Shown: positions 1 to 9,323 of the stretch, piece after piece
Position numbering within the stretch: position 1 is the stretch's first letter
Layout: every line of letters starts with the position of its first letter
Assembly (NCBI GenBank): GCA_963798195.1
Contig: CAWCSF010000010.1
Coordinates: 868,001 to 932,000, forward strand
Direction of reading: 5' to 3'
DNA: 64,000 nt
DNA from: CAVSRC01 sp963798195
GTDB taxonomy: Bacteria; Pseudomonadota; Alphaproteobacteria; Rhizobiales; Kaistiaceae
Program-made: the position numbers and the translations under genes
Notes under the pieces: model-generated
What the model saw: the letters and a program-made list of their open reading frames with translations, nothing else
Databases searched by the model: none
What the model was told of the DNA's origin: nothing

Positions 1-1
1 G

Positions 2-640
2 GGTGGATATAATCGCGCAAACTCCGTGTGGGCCGGACGCTTCACCGGCGAAGTATCACTCATCGAGGCGATCGATCGCGCCGAGGCGCATTATCGGCAT
101 CGCGGACTGGGCCTGCGTTTCCAGATGATGGATATTGCGCAGCCACGTGGTCTCGATGCCGAACTGGAACGCCGCGGCTATCGGCGCGAGACCCCATGCT
201 CGGACATGGCGAAGGCCGTCAGCGACCGGGCCATGCCGACCGACGTCTCGGTGATGGAAGATGCCGGCGCGGACTGGCTCGAGACCTACGGTCTGGCGCA
301 ATCGCCTGAGCGACAGGCCGAGCTACCACTCATCCTCCCGCGGCTTTTGCCGCAGCGCGGCTTTCTCGTCTGCCGGCGGAACGGCGCATCTGCTGGGACC
401 GCGCTTGTCAGCCGCCTTGGCTCTGACGCCGCAGTTGATTGCGTGATGACTTTGCCGGACGCGCGCCGGACGGGCGTGGCCCGCTCAATGCTGCTCGCAG
501 CGGAGGCCTGGGCGAACAAAGAAGGCGCGCGCCGCCTGCTGCTCTCGGTCGTGGACGCAAATGCCGCCGCGATGCCGCTTTATCTCGACCTTGGCTACCG
601 CAAACTCGCCGCCTACCACTACCGCTTCAAGCCGGCCTGA
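2..640 (+). CDS. GNAT family N-acetyltransferase, 5' partial
   Basis: Acetyl-CoA dependent N-acetyltransferase of unknown substrate. The frame is open to the left edge of the window, and the first visible residues (YNRANSVWA) match an R-A-N-S-V motif found inside proteins of this type, so the N-terminus lies outside the window. The C-terminal half carries the GNAT core: a strand with the segment DCVMTLPDARRTGVARSMLL, which corresponds to the acetyl-CoA pyrophosphate loop (R-x-x-G-x-A/G), then an Asn/Ala helix and LYLDLGYRK near the end. The end overlaps the convergent uracil-DNA glycosylase gene by 22 bases. Family assignment is firm; substrate is unknown. Confidence 0.8.
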   Translation, partial: GGYNRANSVWAGRFTGEVSLIEAIDRAEAHYRHRGLGLRFQMMDIAQPRGLDAELERRGYRRETPCSDMAKAVSDRAMPTDVSVMEDAGADWLETYGLAQSPERQAELPLILPRLLPQRGFLVCRRNGASAGTALVSRLGSDAAVDCVMTLPDARRTGVARSMLLAAEAWANKEGARRLLLSVVDANAAAMPLYLDLGYRKLAAYHYRFKPA

Positions 641-1272
641 CCGAGCATTGCCCGGATCGCGAAGAACACATCGCGGAACATCGCCTCGGTGAGAACGCCG
701 GTGTTCGTGTTGTAACGGGAGCAGTGGTAGCTGTCGAAAAGCGTCAGGCCGGGCCGAATGTCGTGCGCGGCGCAATGCTTGAACAGCGCCGCGCTGCGCT
801 TGATGCCGAGAGCGGGGAGCACGCTGTCATGGGCGATGCGGCCGAGTGCCAGGATCGCAGACAGTCGTGGCATTGCCTCGATGGTTGCGACCAGGAACGT
901 CCTGCAGGTCTTGATCTCGGCCGGCGTCGGCTTGTTCTGCGGCGGCACGCAGCGCACGGCATTGCAGATCGCGGCGTCCCTGAGCTGCAGGCCGTCGTCT
1001 GGCCGTGCGGCGTAAGTACCTGACGCAAAACCGAAATCAATCAGAGTCCGGTAGAGCAAGTCGCCAGCGTAGTCGCCGGTGAACGGGCGTCCGGTGCGGT
1101 TGGCGCCGCGCAATCCCGGCGCGAGGCCGACGATCAACAGGGCCGCATCTGAGGATCCGAAAGTCGGGACCGGCGCATTGTGCCAGCCAGGCTCCTTCGC
1201 GCGCCATTCCTCGCGAAAGGCGACAAGTCGCGGGCATAGGGGGCAGTCGTGCCCGGGTTCGTTCGGCTGCAC
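619..1272 (-). CDS. Uracil-DNA glycosylase, family 5 (UDGb) type
   Basis: Excises uracil and related deaminated bases from DNA in base excision repair. The 217-residue protein begins at a GTG. It carries the family 5 water-activating motif GLAPGLRGANRTGRPFTGD near residue 50 and the second active-site motif HCSRYN near residue 185. Cysteines in CPLCPR near the N-terminus and CVPPQNKPTPAEIKTC in the middle fit the four ligands of the 4Fe-4S cluster known in families 4 and 5. It lies 14 bases downstream of the NYN-domain gene on the same strand, so the two probably share a transcript. Confidence 0.85.
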   Translation of the reverse strand: MQPNEPGHDCPLCPRLVAFREEWRAKEPGWHNAPVPTFGSSDAALLIVGLAPGLRGANRTGRPFTGDYAGDLLYRTLIDFGFASGTYAARPDDGLQLRDAAICNAVRCVPPQNKPTPAEIKTCRTFLVATIEAMPRLSAILALGRIAHDSVLPALGIKRSAALFKHCAAHDIRPGLTLFDSYHCSRYNTNTGVLTEAMFRDVFFAIRAMLGQAGLKR

Positions 1273-1286
1273 GTCGGGCTGGTGCG

Positions 1287-1895
1287 TCAGACGACGTCGT
1301 CGCTTTCGAACTCGTCCTCTTCGAACGTCGTGGCCTCCACGCGTTCCGCCTGTCGCTGGGCGCGTTCGGCCGGATCACGGCCTATCTTTGACTTGAGCGA
1401 CAGCAACTCGACGAAGTGATCGGCCTGACGGCGCAATTCGTCGGCGATCATCGGCGGCTGGCTGGACAGGGTCGAGATAACGGTAACCTTTCTACCTTTG
1501 CGCTGCACAGCCTCAACCAGCGAGCGGAAATCCCCGTCACCGGAAAACAGGACGAAATGGTCAACGTTCTCAGCCATCTCCATCATGTGGACGGCGAGTT
1601 CGATGTCCATGTTGCCCTTGATCTTGCGCCGTCCGGTGGCGTCGACGAACTCCTTGGTCGGCTTGGTGACGACCGTGTAGCCGTTGTAGTCGAGCCAGTC
1701 GATCAGAGGGCGAATCGAGGAATATTCCTGCTCTTCGGCCAACGCAGTGTAGTAATATGCACGGAGAAGATAGCCACTGGACTGAAATTCCTGCAGCAGT
1801 TTCTTGTAGTCGATGTCAAAGCCCAGTGCCTTTGAGGCGGCGTAAAGATTTGCACCGTCTATAAAAAGAGCGATTTTCTCGCGGGGATCGAACAT
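1287..1895 (-). CDS. NYN domain protein (LabA/DUF88-like, PIN-fold)
   Basis: Predicted PIN-fold protein of the NYN family, whose members are thought to be metal-dependent RNases; the target here is unknown. The 202-residue protein shows the conserved acidic residues of the fold: ALFIDGANLY near the N-terminus (first Asp), KGNMDIELAVHMM in the middle and LFSGDGDFRSLVEAVQRKG (third acidic cluster). The C-terminal 35 residues are acidic and probably disordered. The ATG is preceded by a good GGAGAGGAAT ribosome site. It reads divergently from rpoZ and is followed by the uracil-DNA glycosylase gene, an order seen in many Hyphomicrobiales. Confidence 0.85.
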   Translation of the reverse strand: MFDPREKIALFIDGANLYAASKALGFDIDYKKLLQEFQSSGYLLRAYYYTALAEEQEYSSIRPLIDWLDYNGYTVVTKPTKEFVDATGRRKIKGNMDIELAVHMMEMAENVDHFVLFSGDGDFRSLVEAVQRKGRKVTVISTLSSQPPMIADELRRQADHFVELLSLKSKIGRDPAERAQRQAERVEATTFEEDEFESDDVV

Positions 1896-2186
1896 ATTCC
1901 TCTCCGCCTTTTCATTTTTCCGATCTGCAAGATCGCTCTTGCCTGAACGGGCGGTTGAAAAATTAGCTGAACTCGCTTGCCGCCCGATAATACAGGCCGA
2001 CGGCGGGTCCGGAAAATGTACCTGTCAAAACACGCGAACAATATCACATCTGGAGCGAGTTTTGTTGTGGTCCAGTATGTGGGCAGGCGGAGTTGCAGGC
2101 GTGGTTGCTGGATTCTCAGGGTTTGCCTTGCGTTTGCCGGCCATCCGGCCTATATGCGCCGCAACAATCCAACCAGGAGACCACCT

Positions 2187-2573
2187 ATGGCGCGCGTCAC
2201 CGTCGAAGATTGCGTCGACAAGGTAGAAAACCGTTTCGAACTGGTGCTTCTTGCCGGCCACCGCGCTCGCATGATCTCCAGCGGTACCCCGCTCACTATC
2301 GACCGTGACAACGACAAGAACCCGGTCGTTGCGCTGCGCGAGATTGCCGACCAGACGGTTGCGCCTGAGGATCTCAAGGAAGATTTGATCCATTCCCTGC
2401 AGAAATACGTCGAGGTCGACGAGCCGGAAGCCGAGCCTGTGCCGATGATCGCCTCGAATGCGCCGACCGCCAGCGGCGAGGACGCGGATGTCGCTTTCGA
2501 CCGCATGTCGGAGGAAGAGCTCCTCCGTGGCCTGGAGAGCATGGTTCCGCCGGACAAGACCGAGGAATTCTAG
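2187..2573 (+). CDS. rpoZ: DNA-directed RNA polymerase omega subunit
   Basis: Omega subunit, which helps beta-prime fold and assemble into RNA polymerase. The 128-residue protein opens with MARVTVEDCVDKVENRFELV and continues with the alphaproteobacterial core ending in VALREIA. The C-terminal tail is acidic and ends EELLRGLESMVPPDKTEEF. The open frame extends upstream to 1977, but the ATG at 2187 is chosen because AGGAGA lies just before it and the family starts there. It sits directly upstream of rsh, as is usual in this group. Confidence 0.95.
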   Translation: MARVTVEDCVDKVENRFELVLLAGHRARMISSGTPLTIDRDNDKNPVVALREIADQTVAPEDLKEDLIHSLQKYVEVDEPEAEPVPMIASNAPTASGEDADVAFDRMSEEELLRGLESMVPPDKTEEF

Positions 2574-2688
2574 CCGCGACCGGCATTCGGCGGCTCTCGC
2601 ACTTAAGAGTTTCCCTATACTATATACGGTATTGTGACACGAAGCCCGCCGGCAGCGGCGGGCCGTGCCGGTACCGGATGTATGCGCC

Positions 2689-4980
2689 ATGATGCGCCAG
2701 TATGAGTTGGTTGAACGGGTCACGCGGTATAACCCGAATGCCGACGAGAGCCTGCTCAACAAGGCGTACGTCTACGCCATGCAGAAGCATGGCACGCAGC
2801 AGCGCGCCAATGGCGACCCCTATTTTTCCCATCCCCTCGAAGTCGCCGGCATCCTCACCGACCTGAAGCTGGACGACGCCACCATCGCGGTGGCGCTGCT
2901 TCACGACACCATCGAGGACACCGACGCGACCCGTGCCGAGATCGACCAGATGTTCGGCGAGGACATCGGCCGACTGGTCGAGGGCCTGACCAAGATCGGC
3001 AAGCTCGATCTGGTTTCCAAGAAGGCGGCGCAGGCCGAAAATCTGCGCAAGCTTCTCCTTGCGATCTCGTCCGACATCCGCGTCCTGCTGGTGAAGCTCG
3101 CCGACCGGCTGCACAACATGCGCACGCTCCAGCACATGCCGGAGGAAGCGCGTGGCCGCATCGCCGAGGAGACGCTGGAGATTTACGCACCGCTCGCCGG
3201 CCGCATGGGCATGCATGACATGCGCGAGGAACTGGAAGACCTGGCATTCCGCACGGTCAATCCGGAAGCCTACGCTACGATCGAGCACCGGATGTCCGAC
3301 CTCCGCTCGCGGAACAAGAGCCTGACGGAGAGCATCGAGCACGAACTGACCGAGCGGCTTGCCAACGCCGGAATCGTGGCAACAGTGAAGGGTCGCGAGA
3401 AGCAGCCCTATTCGATCTTCCGCAAGATGGAGCGGAAGGCCGTCAGCTTCGAGCAGCTGTCCGATATTCTGGGCTTCCGCGTGATCGTCGGCACCGTGGC
3501 AGAATGTTACGCCGCGGTTGGCGTCGTCCACTCGGCGTGGCCGGCCGTCCCGGGACGCTTCAAGGATTACATCTCGACCCCGAAGCAGAACGACTATCGC
3601 TCAATCCACACGACCGTTGTCGGGCCGGGGAGCCAGCGCGTCGAACTGCAGGTGCGTACCGCTGCCATGCACCGGATTGCCGAATTCGGCATTGCCGCCC
3701 ACGCTCTTTACAAGGACGGTGTCGGTCCCGCGAAGAAGGCAAACGGCAACGGAAACGGAAGCGGCAATGGTAGTGCCAATGGCAAGGCCAATGGCGCGTC
3801 ACGGCTCGGTGGCTTCAATGAGGAGATCCGCGCCTACGAATGGCTGCGGCGCACCATCGAAATGCTGGCGGAGGGCGACACGCCGGAGGAGTTCCTCGAG
3901 CATACGAAGCTCGAGCTGTTCCAGGATCAGGTCTTCTGCTTTACACCCAAGGGGCGCCTGATCGCACTGCCCCGCGGCGCCACGCCCATCGATTTCGCTT
4001 ATGCCGTGCACACCGACATCGGTGACACCACCGTCGGCTCTCGCATCAATGGCCGCAACATGTCGCTGATGACCGAACTTCACAACGGCGACGAGGTCGA
4101 GATCCTGTGCTCCAAGGCGCAGGTACCGCCGGCAGCCTGGGAATCCATGGTCGTCACGGGCAAGGCGCGCTCCGCCATCCGCCGGGCGACGCGCGCGGCG
4201 GTGCGCAAGCAATATGCCGGCCTCGGGCGGCAGATCGTCGAACGGGCCTTCGTCCGCGCCAAGCGCGAATACTCCGACAAGAAGATCGAGGCGGTTCTAC
4301 CGCGCCTGGCCCAAAGTAACGTCGAGGACATGCTGGCGGCCGTTGGCCGTGGCGAGATTCCGTCCGCCAACGTGCTGAAGGCCGCCTATCCCGACCATAA
4401 GGAAGAGCGGACCCAGCGCGCCCGGACGGGCAGCGAGGAGGGCTGGTTCGGCCTGAAGCGCGGCTCGGGGATGAAATTTCGCGTTCCGGGCCTGTCACGC
4501 CGGAGCAACGGCAATGCCGAGGCGGAGCGCCAGGCCATCCCGATCCGGGGCCTTCACGGGGAGATGCCGGTCCGTTTCGCCGACGGTGGCGCCATTCCCG
4601 GTGAGCGCATAGTCGGCATCACGACGCCGGGCGAGGGGATCACCATCTATCCCATTCAGTCGCCGGCGCTGAAGCAGTTCGACGACGAGCCGGAGCGTTG
4701 GCTCGACGTGCGCTGGGACGTGGACGACGAGAGTCACGCCCGCTTTCCGGTGCGCATGGAGGTGACGGCCATCAATGAGCCCGGAACGCTGGCGCAGGTC
4801 GCCCAGGTGATGGCCGACAACGACGCGAACATCACGAACATTCGCATTGCCAAATCGGCACCTGATTTCTCGGTGATGTTGCTGGACGTCGACGTCTTCG
4901 ACGTGAAGCACTTCAACCGGCTCGTCGCGCAATTGCGTGCGCGTCCGGTGGTCAGCAGCGTGACGCGGGTCAATGGCTAA
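2689..4980 (+). CDS. rsh: Bifunctional (p)ppGpp synthetase/hydrolase (RelA/SpoT homologue)
   Basis: Makes and degrades the alarmone (p)ppGpp in the stringent response. The 763-residue protein starts MMRQYELVERV; a GTG at 2665 would add eight residues unlike the family. Domains in order: HD hydrolase with HD at residues 72-73 and ED at 76-77, so the hydrolase should be active; synthetase at about 230-345 with the KQNDYRSIHTTV segment; TGS at about 415-475; C-terminal ACT from about 690. Between synthetase and TGS (about 347-375) is a low-complexity Gly/Asn/Ser/Ala/Lys linker (bases 3730-3810), which looks like a lineage-specific expansion. The protein follows rpoZ. Confidence 0.95.
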   Translation: MMRQYELVERVTRYNPNADESLLNKAYVYAMQKHGTQQRANGDPYFSHPLEVAGILTDLKLDDATIAVALLHDTIEDTDATRAEIDQMFGEDIGRLVEGLTKIGKLDLVSKKAAQAENLRKLLLAISSDIRVLLVKLADRLHNMRTLQHMPEEARGRIAEETLEIYAPLAGRMGMHDMREELEDLAFRTVNPEAYATIEHRMSDLRSRNKSLTESIEHELTERLANAGIVATVKGREKQPYSIFRKMERKAVSFEQLSDILGFRVIVGTVAECYAAVGVVHSAWPAVPGRFKDYISTPKQNDYRSIHTTVVGPGSQRVELQVRTAAMHRIAEFGIAAHALYKDGVGPAKKANGNGNGSGNGSANGKANGASRLGGFNEEIRAYEWLRRTIEMLAEGDTPEEFLEHTKLELFQDQVFCFTPKGRLIALPRGATPIDFAYAVHTDIGDTTVGSRINGRNMSLMTELHNGDEVEILCSKAQVPPAAWESMVVTGKARSAIRRATRAAVRKQYAGLGRQIVERAFVRAKREYSDKKIEAVLPRLAQSNVEDMLAAVGRGEIPSANVLKAAYPDHKEERTQRARTGSEEGWFGLKRGSGMKFRVPGLSRRSNGNAEAERQAIPIRGLHGEMPVRFADGGAIPGERIVGITTPGEGITIYPIQSPALKQFDDEPERWLDVRWDVDDESHARFPVRMEVTAINEPGTLAQVAQVMADNDANITNIRIAKSAPDFSVMLLDVDVFDVKHFNRLVAQLRARPVVSSVTRVNG

Positions 4981-5060
4981 AGTGATGTCCGTCCCATCCA
5001 ATTCCTTGGGAACGCCTGTGCGGCCGCGCGCCGACCGGCGCGGCGACTGAGGCGCGGCCG

Positions 5061-5648
5061 ATGCTCTTTCGACGCAGGGAGGCAGAGAGCCTGCTGGCGC
5101 GCCTTCGGACGGCGGTGTGGCCGCGCAGCAGCTGGTCGCGATCGACGCGCTACTTCCTGAAGCGGATCCTGCGCCTCTCCGGCTCTCCGCACGTAATTGC
5201 GGCGGGTGTGGCGGCGGGGGTCTTTGCGTCCTTCACGCCGTTCGTCGGTTTTCATTTCATCCTCAGCTTCATTCTCGCCTACGTCATAGGCGGTAACATG
5301 CTGGCTGCGGCGCTTGGCACGTTCTTCGGCAACCCACTGACATTCCCGTTCATCTGGGCATCGACTTACGGACTTGGCATCCGCATTCTCGGGCATCATC
5401 CGGGACGTGGCATGTGGGAGTTTCATCACAATCTGGCGGAGAAATCGCTGGATGCGCTGTGGCCTCTGTTCGCGCCCATGAGCGTTGGCGCGGTGGTGCT
5501 CGGCCTTCCGGTCGCGATGCTGTTCTATGTCGGCTCGTTCTTCGCGGTACGCGCCTTCCGCGATATGCGGCGCGAACGGCTTGACGCCCGGCGGCGCGAA
5601 CGAAGCGAAGAAATGGCGGCGGATATCAAGGAGTTGGACGAGGCATGA
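5061..5648 (+). CDS. DUF2062 membrane protein
   Basis: Inner-membrane protein of the DUF2062 family, function unknown. The 195-residue protein has a basic N-terminus, then hydrophobic segments at about residues 45-70 and 75-100, with the family segment FGNPLTFPFIWAST between the helices, and a third at about 140-165. The charged C-terminal tail (RRERLDARRRERSEE) is probably cytoplasmic. Its stop overlaps the pdxJ start by four bases (ATGA), which implies translational coupling. The position between rsh and pdxJ is conserved in Hyphomicrobiales. Confidence 0.85.
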   Translation: MLFRRREAESLLARLRTAVWPRSSWSRSTRYFLKRILRLSGSPHVIAAGVAAGVFASFTPFVGFHFILSFILAYVIGGNMLAAALGTFFGNPLTFPFIWASTYGLGIRILGHHPGRGMWEFHHNLAEKSLDALWPLFAPMSVGAVVLGLPVAMLFYVGSFFAVRAFRDMRRERLDARRRERSEEMAADIKELDEA

Positions 5649-6424
5649 ACAAGCCCGGTCGCCTTCGGCTCGGCGTCAACATCGATCACGTCGCCACCAT
5701 CCGCAACGCGCGCGGTGGGGACCATCCGGACCCGCTGCGCGCGGCCGCCATCGCCGCCACCGCCGGCGCTGACGGCATCACTGCCCATCTCCGCGAGGAC
5801 CGTCGTCACATCGGCGACCGCGACATCGAGCATTTGCGCCACGCCATATCCTTGCCGCTCAATCTCGAAATGGCCGCGACCGACGAGATGCTGTCGATCG
5901 CACTCCGCCACCGTCCCCACGCGGTCTGCATCGTGCCGGAGCGGCGCGAGGAACGCACCACGGAGGGTGGTATCGACGCCGCCGGCCAGCACAACCGGCT
6001 GAAGCACATTGTCGGCGCCCTGAGCGACGTCGGGGTGCGCGTTTCGCTTTTCATCGAGGCGAACCGGAAGCAGCTCGACGCCGCCGTCGCGCTCGGCGCA
6101 CCGGTGGTGGAGCTTCACACTGGCTCCTATTGCGAAGCCTGGTTCTCGGGCCCTGAAGCCTTCGAGCGCGAACGCCGCCGACTGGCCTCCGCGGCGGGTT
6201 ACGCCAGGATGTTGGGTCTGGAGGTTCATGCAGGGCACGGCCTGTCCTACGACACGGTCAAGCCGGTCGCGGCGATCCGTGAGTTGGCGGAACTCAACAT
6301 CGGCCATTTCCTGATCGGCGAGGCCATCTTCGTCGGCTTGGAAAACAGCATCCGCCAGATGCGCCGCCTGATCGATGAGGCACGCGCCGCGGCCGAGACG
6401 GATGAAGGGGCATTCCCCACATGA
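5645..6424 (+). CDS. pdxJ: Pyridoxine 5'-phosphate synthase
   Basis: Condenses 3-amino-2-oxopropyl phosphate with 1-deoxy-D-xylulose 5-phosphate to form pyridoxine 5'-phosphate, the ring-closing step of DXP-dependent vitamin B6 synthesis. The 259-residue TIM-barrel protein has RLGVNIDHVATIRNARGG at the N-terminus, TAHLREDRRHI with the catalytic acidic and basic residues, VVELHTGSY, and EVHAGHGL near the C-terminus. It overlaps both neighbours by four bases (ATGA), so DUF2062-pdxJ-acpS form a tightly coupled operon. Dxr, encoded at 56.5 kb, uses the same DXP precursor. Confidence 0.97.
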   Translation: MNKPGRLRLGVNIDHVATIRNARGGDHPDPLRAAAIAATAGADGITAHLREDRRHIGDRDIEHLRHAISLPLNLEMAATDEMLSIALRHRPHAVCIVPERREERTTEGGIDAAGQHNRLKHIVGALSDVGVRVSLFIEANRKQLDAAVALGAPVVELHTGSYCEAWFSGPEAFERERRRLASAAGYARMLGLEVHAGHGLSYDTVKPVAAIRELAELNIGHFLIGEAIFVGLENSIRQMRRLIDEARAAAETDEGAFPT

Positions 6425-6828
6425 TCATCGGGATCGGCAATGACACAATCGACATCCGGCGTGTCGAGAAGGTTATCGAGCGGCATGGCAGCCGGTTCAC
6501 GGACCGCATCTTCACCGAGATCGAGCAGCGCAAGTCGGATCGCCGTCGCCTGCGCGCGGCATCCTACGCCAAACGTTTTGCCGCCAAGGAGGCGTGCTCC
6601 AAGGCCCTGGGCACCGGAATCCGCGGTGGCGTCTTCTGGCGGGACATGGGCGTGGTCAATCTGCCCTCCGGCAAGCCGACCATGGCTTTGACCGGCGGCG
6701 CGGCCGAACGGCTGAAGTCCCTGATGCCCAAGGGCCATCGGGCCGAGATCCATGTCACCATCACCGACGATTTTCCGCTGGCCCAGGCTCTGGTGATCAT
6801 CGAGGCTATACCGGATGGGGCGTCGTAA
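6421..6828 (+). CDS. acpS: Holo-[acyl-carrier-protein] synthase
   Basis: Transfers 4'-phosphopantetheine from coenzyme A to apo-acyl carrier protein, activating fatty acid synthesis. The 135-residue length is normal. Conserved elements are MIIGIGNDTIDIRRVE, with the magnesium-binding Asp in GIGND, and RFAAKEACSKALGTG, with the second metal-binding Glu in the KEA motif. Its ATG overlaps the pdxJ stop. The following gene lepB begins 90 bases later, so it may or may not share the transcript. Confidence 0.95.
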   Translation: MIIGIGNDTIDIRRVEKVIERHGSRFTDRIFTEIEQRKSDRRRLRAASYAKRFAAKEACSKALGTGIRGGVFWRDMGVVNLPSGKPTMALTGGAAERLKSLMPKGHRAEIHVTITDDFPLAQALVIIEAIPDGAS

Positions 6829-6918
6829 GGCCGCGCCATCGTCGTCATTGCGCGGGGACTCGGGAGCCGGTATTACCGGCGCGCCGGGAGGCCGGATTCC
6901 GGGAAAAACGGACGGATC

Positions 6919-7677
6919 ATGAGTGTGGCTACCGAAAAGCAGGCGGGAAGCGGCTTCGGCGAAACCGTCAAGATCATCATACAGGCGCTCGTTCTGGCGC
7001 TTTTGGTGCGGACGTTCCTGTTTCAGCCGTTCAATATCCCCTCCGGGTCGATGAAGGACACGCTGCTCGTCGGCGATTACCTCTTCGTCTCGAAATACGC
7101 TTACGGCTATTCCCGTTTCTCGATGCCCTTCGGCCTTCATCTGTTCGATGGCCGCATTTGGTCCGCCCCGCCGAAGCGCGGCGATATCGTCGTCTTCAAG
7201 CTGCCCCGGGACGACACCACCGACTACATCAAACGCGTGATCGGCCTGCCCGGCGACAAAATCCAGGTGATCGATGGCGTGCTTCAGATCAATGGCGTCG
7301 CCGTACCGCGTGAAAAGGTCAATGACTTCGTCTCGACCGATACAGCGGGCCGTACGGTCAGCGTCGCCCGCTACCGCGAAACGCTGCCGAATGGCGTCAG
7401 CTACGACACGCTCGACCTGACCCCCAACGGGATGGAAGACAATACCCAGGTCTTCGAGGTGCCGCCCGACCATTACTTCATGATGGGCGACAATCGCGAC
7501 AACTCGACCGACAGCCGCGTAGCGCCGACCGCAGGCGGAGTCGGCTACGTGCCGTTCGAGAATCTCGTCGGCCGCGCCGAGATCATCTTCTTCTCGGTCG
7601 AAGAGGGACAGCCCGTGCTCGCCGTCTGGAACTGGCCGTGGACCGTGCGCTGGGACCGCATATTCAAGCTGCTATGA
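6919..7677 (+). CDS. lepB: Signal peptidase I
   Basis: Inner-membrane serine protease that removes signal peptides from exported preproteins. The 252-residue protein has a single N-terminal membrane helix at about residues 17-37, then PFNIPSGSMKDTLL with catalytic Ser44, DYIKRVIGLPGDK with general-base Lys105, and the C-terminal MMGDNRDNSTDSR box. Its TGA overlaps the ATG of rnc, a coupling seen across proteobacteria. Confidence 0.96.
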   Translation: MSVATEKQAGSGFGETVKIIIQALVLALLVRTFLFQPFNIPSGSMKDTLLVGDYLFVSKYAYGYSRFSMPFGLHLFDGRIWSAPPKRGDIVVFKLPRDDTTDYIKRVIGLPGDKIQVIDGVLQINGVAVPREKVNDFVSTDTAGRTVSVARYRETLPNGVSYDTLDLTPNGMEDNTQVFEVPPDHYFMMGDNRDNSTDSRVAPTAGGVGYVPFENLVGRAEIIFFSVEEGQPVLAVWNWPWTVRWDRIFKLL

Positions 7678-8387
7678 AGACCGGAGGCGGCGCCGCTCTC
7701 GACGCCGTCGAACGCCGCGCCGGCTATACCTTCCAGGACCGCGGCCACCTTCTGACTGCGCTCACGCATGCGAGCGCAGTCGGCGATGCGCGCATCGCGG
7801 CCAGCGAAACCTATCAACGCCTCGAATTTCTCGGTGACCGCGTGCTCGGACTGGTCGTGGCCGAGATGCTTGTCGACGCGTTTCCGGCGGCGACCGAAGG
7901 CGAACTCTCGACGCGCCTCGCCGATCTCGTTCGCAAGGAAACGTGTGCCGAGGTGGCCGAAGCCCTTGACCTCGGGCCGGCGGTGATCTTCGGCGGCAAC
8001 CGCGCGCAGAAGAAGACGCTCCAGACCGTCAACGTCCTCGGCGACGTCTGCGAGGCGCTCATCGCCGCTATCTACCTCGACGGCGGCTTCGAGGCAGCGC
8101 GCACGTTTGTTTCAACACAGTGGCGCGACCGAATGCTGGGCGCCGAGGCCGTCGCGCGCAACGCCAAGACGGCCCTGCAGGAGTGGGCGCAGGCCCATGG
8201 TCACGGCACCCCGACCTATGAGATCGCCCAGCGCAGCGGGCCGGACCATGCACCGACATTCGCCGTGACCGTCAACGTCGGCAAGCTTCCGTCCGGGCGT
8301 GGTGAGGGTCGCAACCGCCGCGAGGCGGAGCAAGAGGCGGCGACCGGCGTACTGCTGCGCGAGGGCGCATGGCGGACCAGACCATGA
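7674..8387 (+). CDS. rnc: Ribonuclease III
   Basis: Double-strand-specific endoribonuclease that processes rRNA precursors and structured mRNAs. The 237-residue protein has the signature YQRLEFLGDRVLGLV with catalytic Glu51 and Asp55, and the second acidic cluster in VNVLGDVCEALIAAIYLDGG. A double-stranded RNA-binding domain covers the last 70 residues (TALQEWAQAHG to EAEQEAATGVLL). The frame is open from 7638, but the ATG at 7674 is preferred because it overlaps the lepB stop and matches the family length. It overlaps era by 19 bases. Confidence 0.94.
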   Translation: MKTGGGAALDAVERRAGYTFQDRGHLLTALTHASAVGDARIAASETYQRLEFLGDRVLGLVVAEMLVDAFPAATEGELSTRLADLVRKETCAEVAEALDLGPAVIFGGNRAQKKTLQTVNVLGDVCEALIAAIYLDGGFEAARTFVSTQWRDRMLGAEAVARNAKTALQEWAQAHGHGTPTYEIAQRSGPDHAPTFAVTVNVGKLPSGRGEGRNRREAEQEAATGVLLREGAWRTRP

Positions 8388-9298
8388 CAGAGACCGGCGC
8401 GGGCAACACCCGTTGCGGCTTCGTCGCGCTCATCGGCGCACCGAACGCCGGCAAGTCGACGCTGGTCAACCGGCTGGTTGGCACCAAGGTCACAATCGTC
8501 AGTCACAAGGTGCAGACGACGCGTTCGATCGTGCGCGGCATCGGCATTGTCGACAAGTCGCAGATCGTGTTTGTCGACACGCCCGGCATCTTCAAACCGA
8601 AGCGCAGGCTCGACCGGGCGATGGTGGATACCGCGTGGAGCGGCGCGCGCGACGCGGACATCGTTGCACTGCTGATCGACGCCGGAAAAGGCATCGACGA
8701 GGAAGCAAGCGCGCTTCTAGGGAGGCTCGCCGACATCCGCCTGCCGAAGATCCTGCTGCTCAACAAGATCGACACGGTGAAACGCGAGAGCTTGCTCGCG
8801 CTGGCCGACGCCGCCAACAAGGCGGTGGCCTTCGAGCGCACTTTCATGATTTCCGCCTTGAACGGCGATGGTCTCGATGACCTCAAGGCATGGCTGGCAG
8901 CGGCTGTGCCGGCAGGGCCGTTCCTTTTTCCAGAGGACGAGGTGAGCGACCTCCCGCTCCGCCAGCTTGCTGCGGAGATCACACGCGAGAAGCTGTTCGA
9001 GCGGCTGCATCAGGAGTTGCCGTATCAGGCGACGGTCGAGACCGACAGCTGGACTGACCAGAAGAATGGATCGGCGCGGGTCGAGCAGACAATCTTCGTC
9101 GAACGCGACAGCCAGAAGAAGATCGTGATCGGCAAGGGCGGCGCGACCATCAAGGCGATCTCCATGGCGGCGCGAAAGGAGCTCACCGAAATCGCGGAGA
9201 AGCCGGTGCACCTCTTCCTGTTCGTGAAGGTGCGCGAGAACTGGTCCGACGATCCGGAACGGTACCGGGCGATGGGGATCGAATTTCCGAAGGGGTAA
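8369..9298 (+). CDS. era: GTPase Era
   Basis: GTP-binding protein that binds 16S rRNA and assists maturation of the small ribosomal subunit. The 309-residue protein shows the P-loop GAPNAGKST (from residue 23), the switch II motif VDTPG, NKID as the base-recognition motif, and SALNGDG. A C-terminal KH domain contains IVIGKGGATIKAI. It overlaps rnc by 19 bases, so lepB-rnc-era is one operon. Confidence 0.96.
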   Translation: MADQTMTETGAGNTRCGFVALIGAPNAGKSTLVNRLVGTKVTIVSHKVQTTRSIVRGIGIVDKSQIVFVDTPGIFKPKRRLDRAMVDTAWSGARDADIVALLIDAGKGIDEEASALLGRLADIRLPKILLLNKIDTVKRESLLALADAANKAVAFERTFMISALNGDGLDDLKAWLAAAVPAGPFLFPEDEVSDLPLRQLAAEITREKLFERLHQELPYQATVETDSWTDQKNGSARVEQTIFVERDSQKKIVIGKGGATIKAISMAARKELTEIAEKPVHLFLFVKVRENWSDDPERYRAMGIEFPKG

Positions 9299-9323
9299 TC
9301 GGGCGCGACGTCGACCCTCTGCT

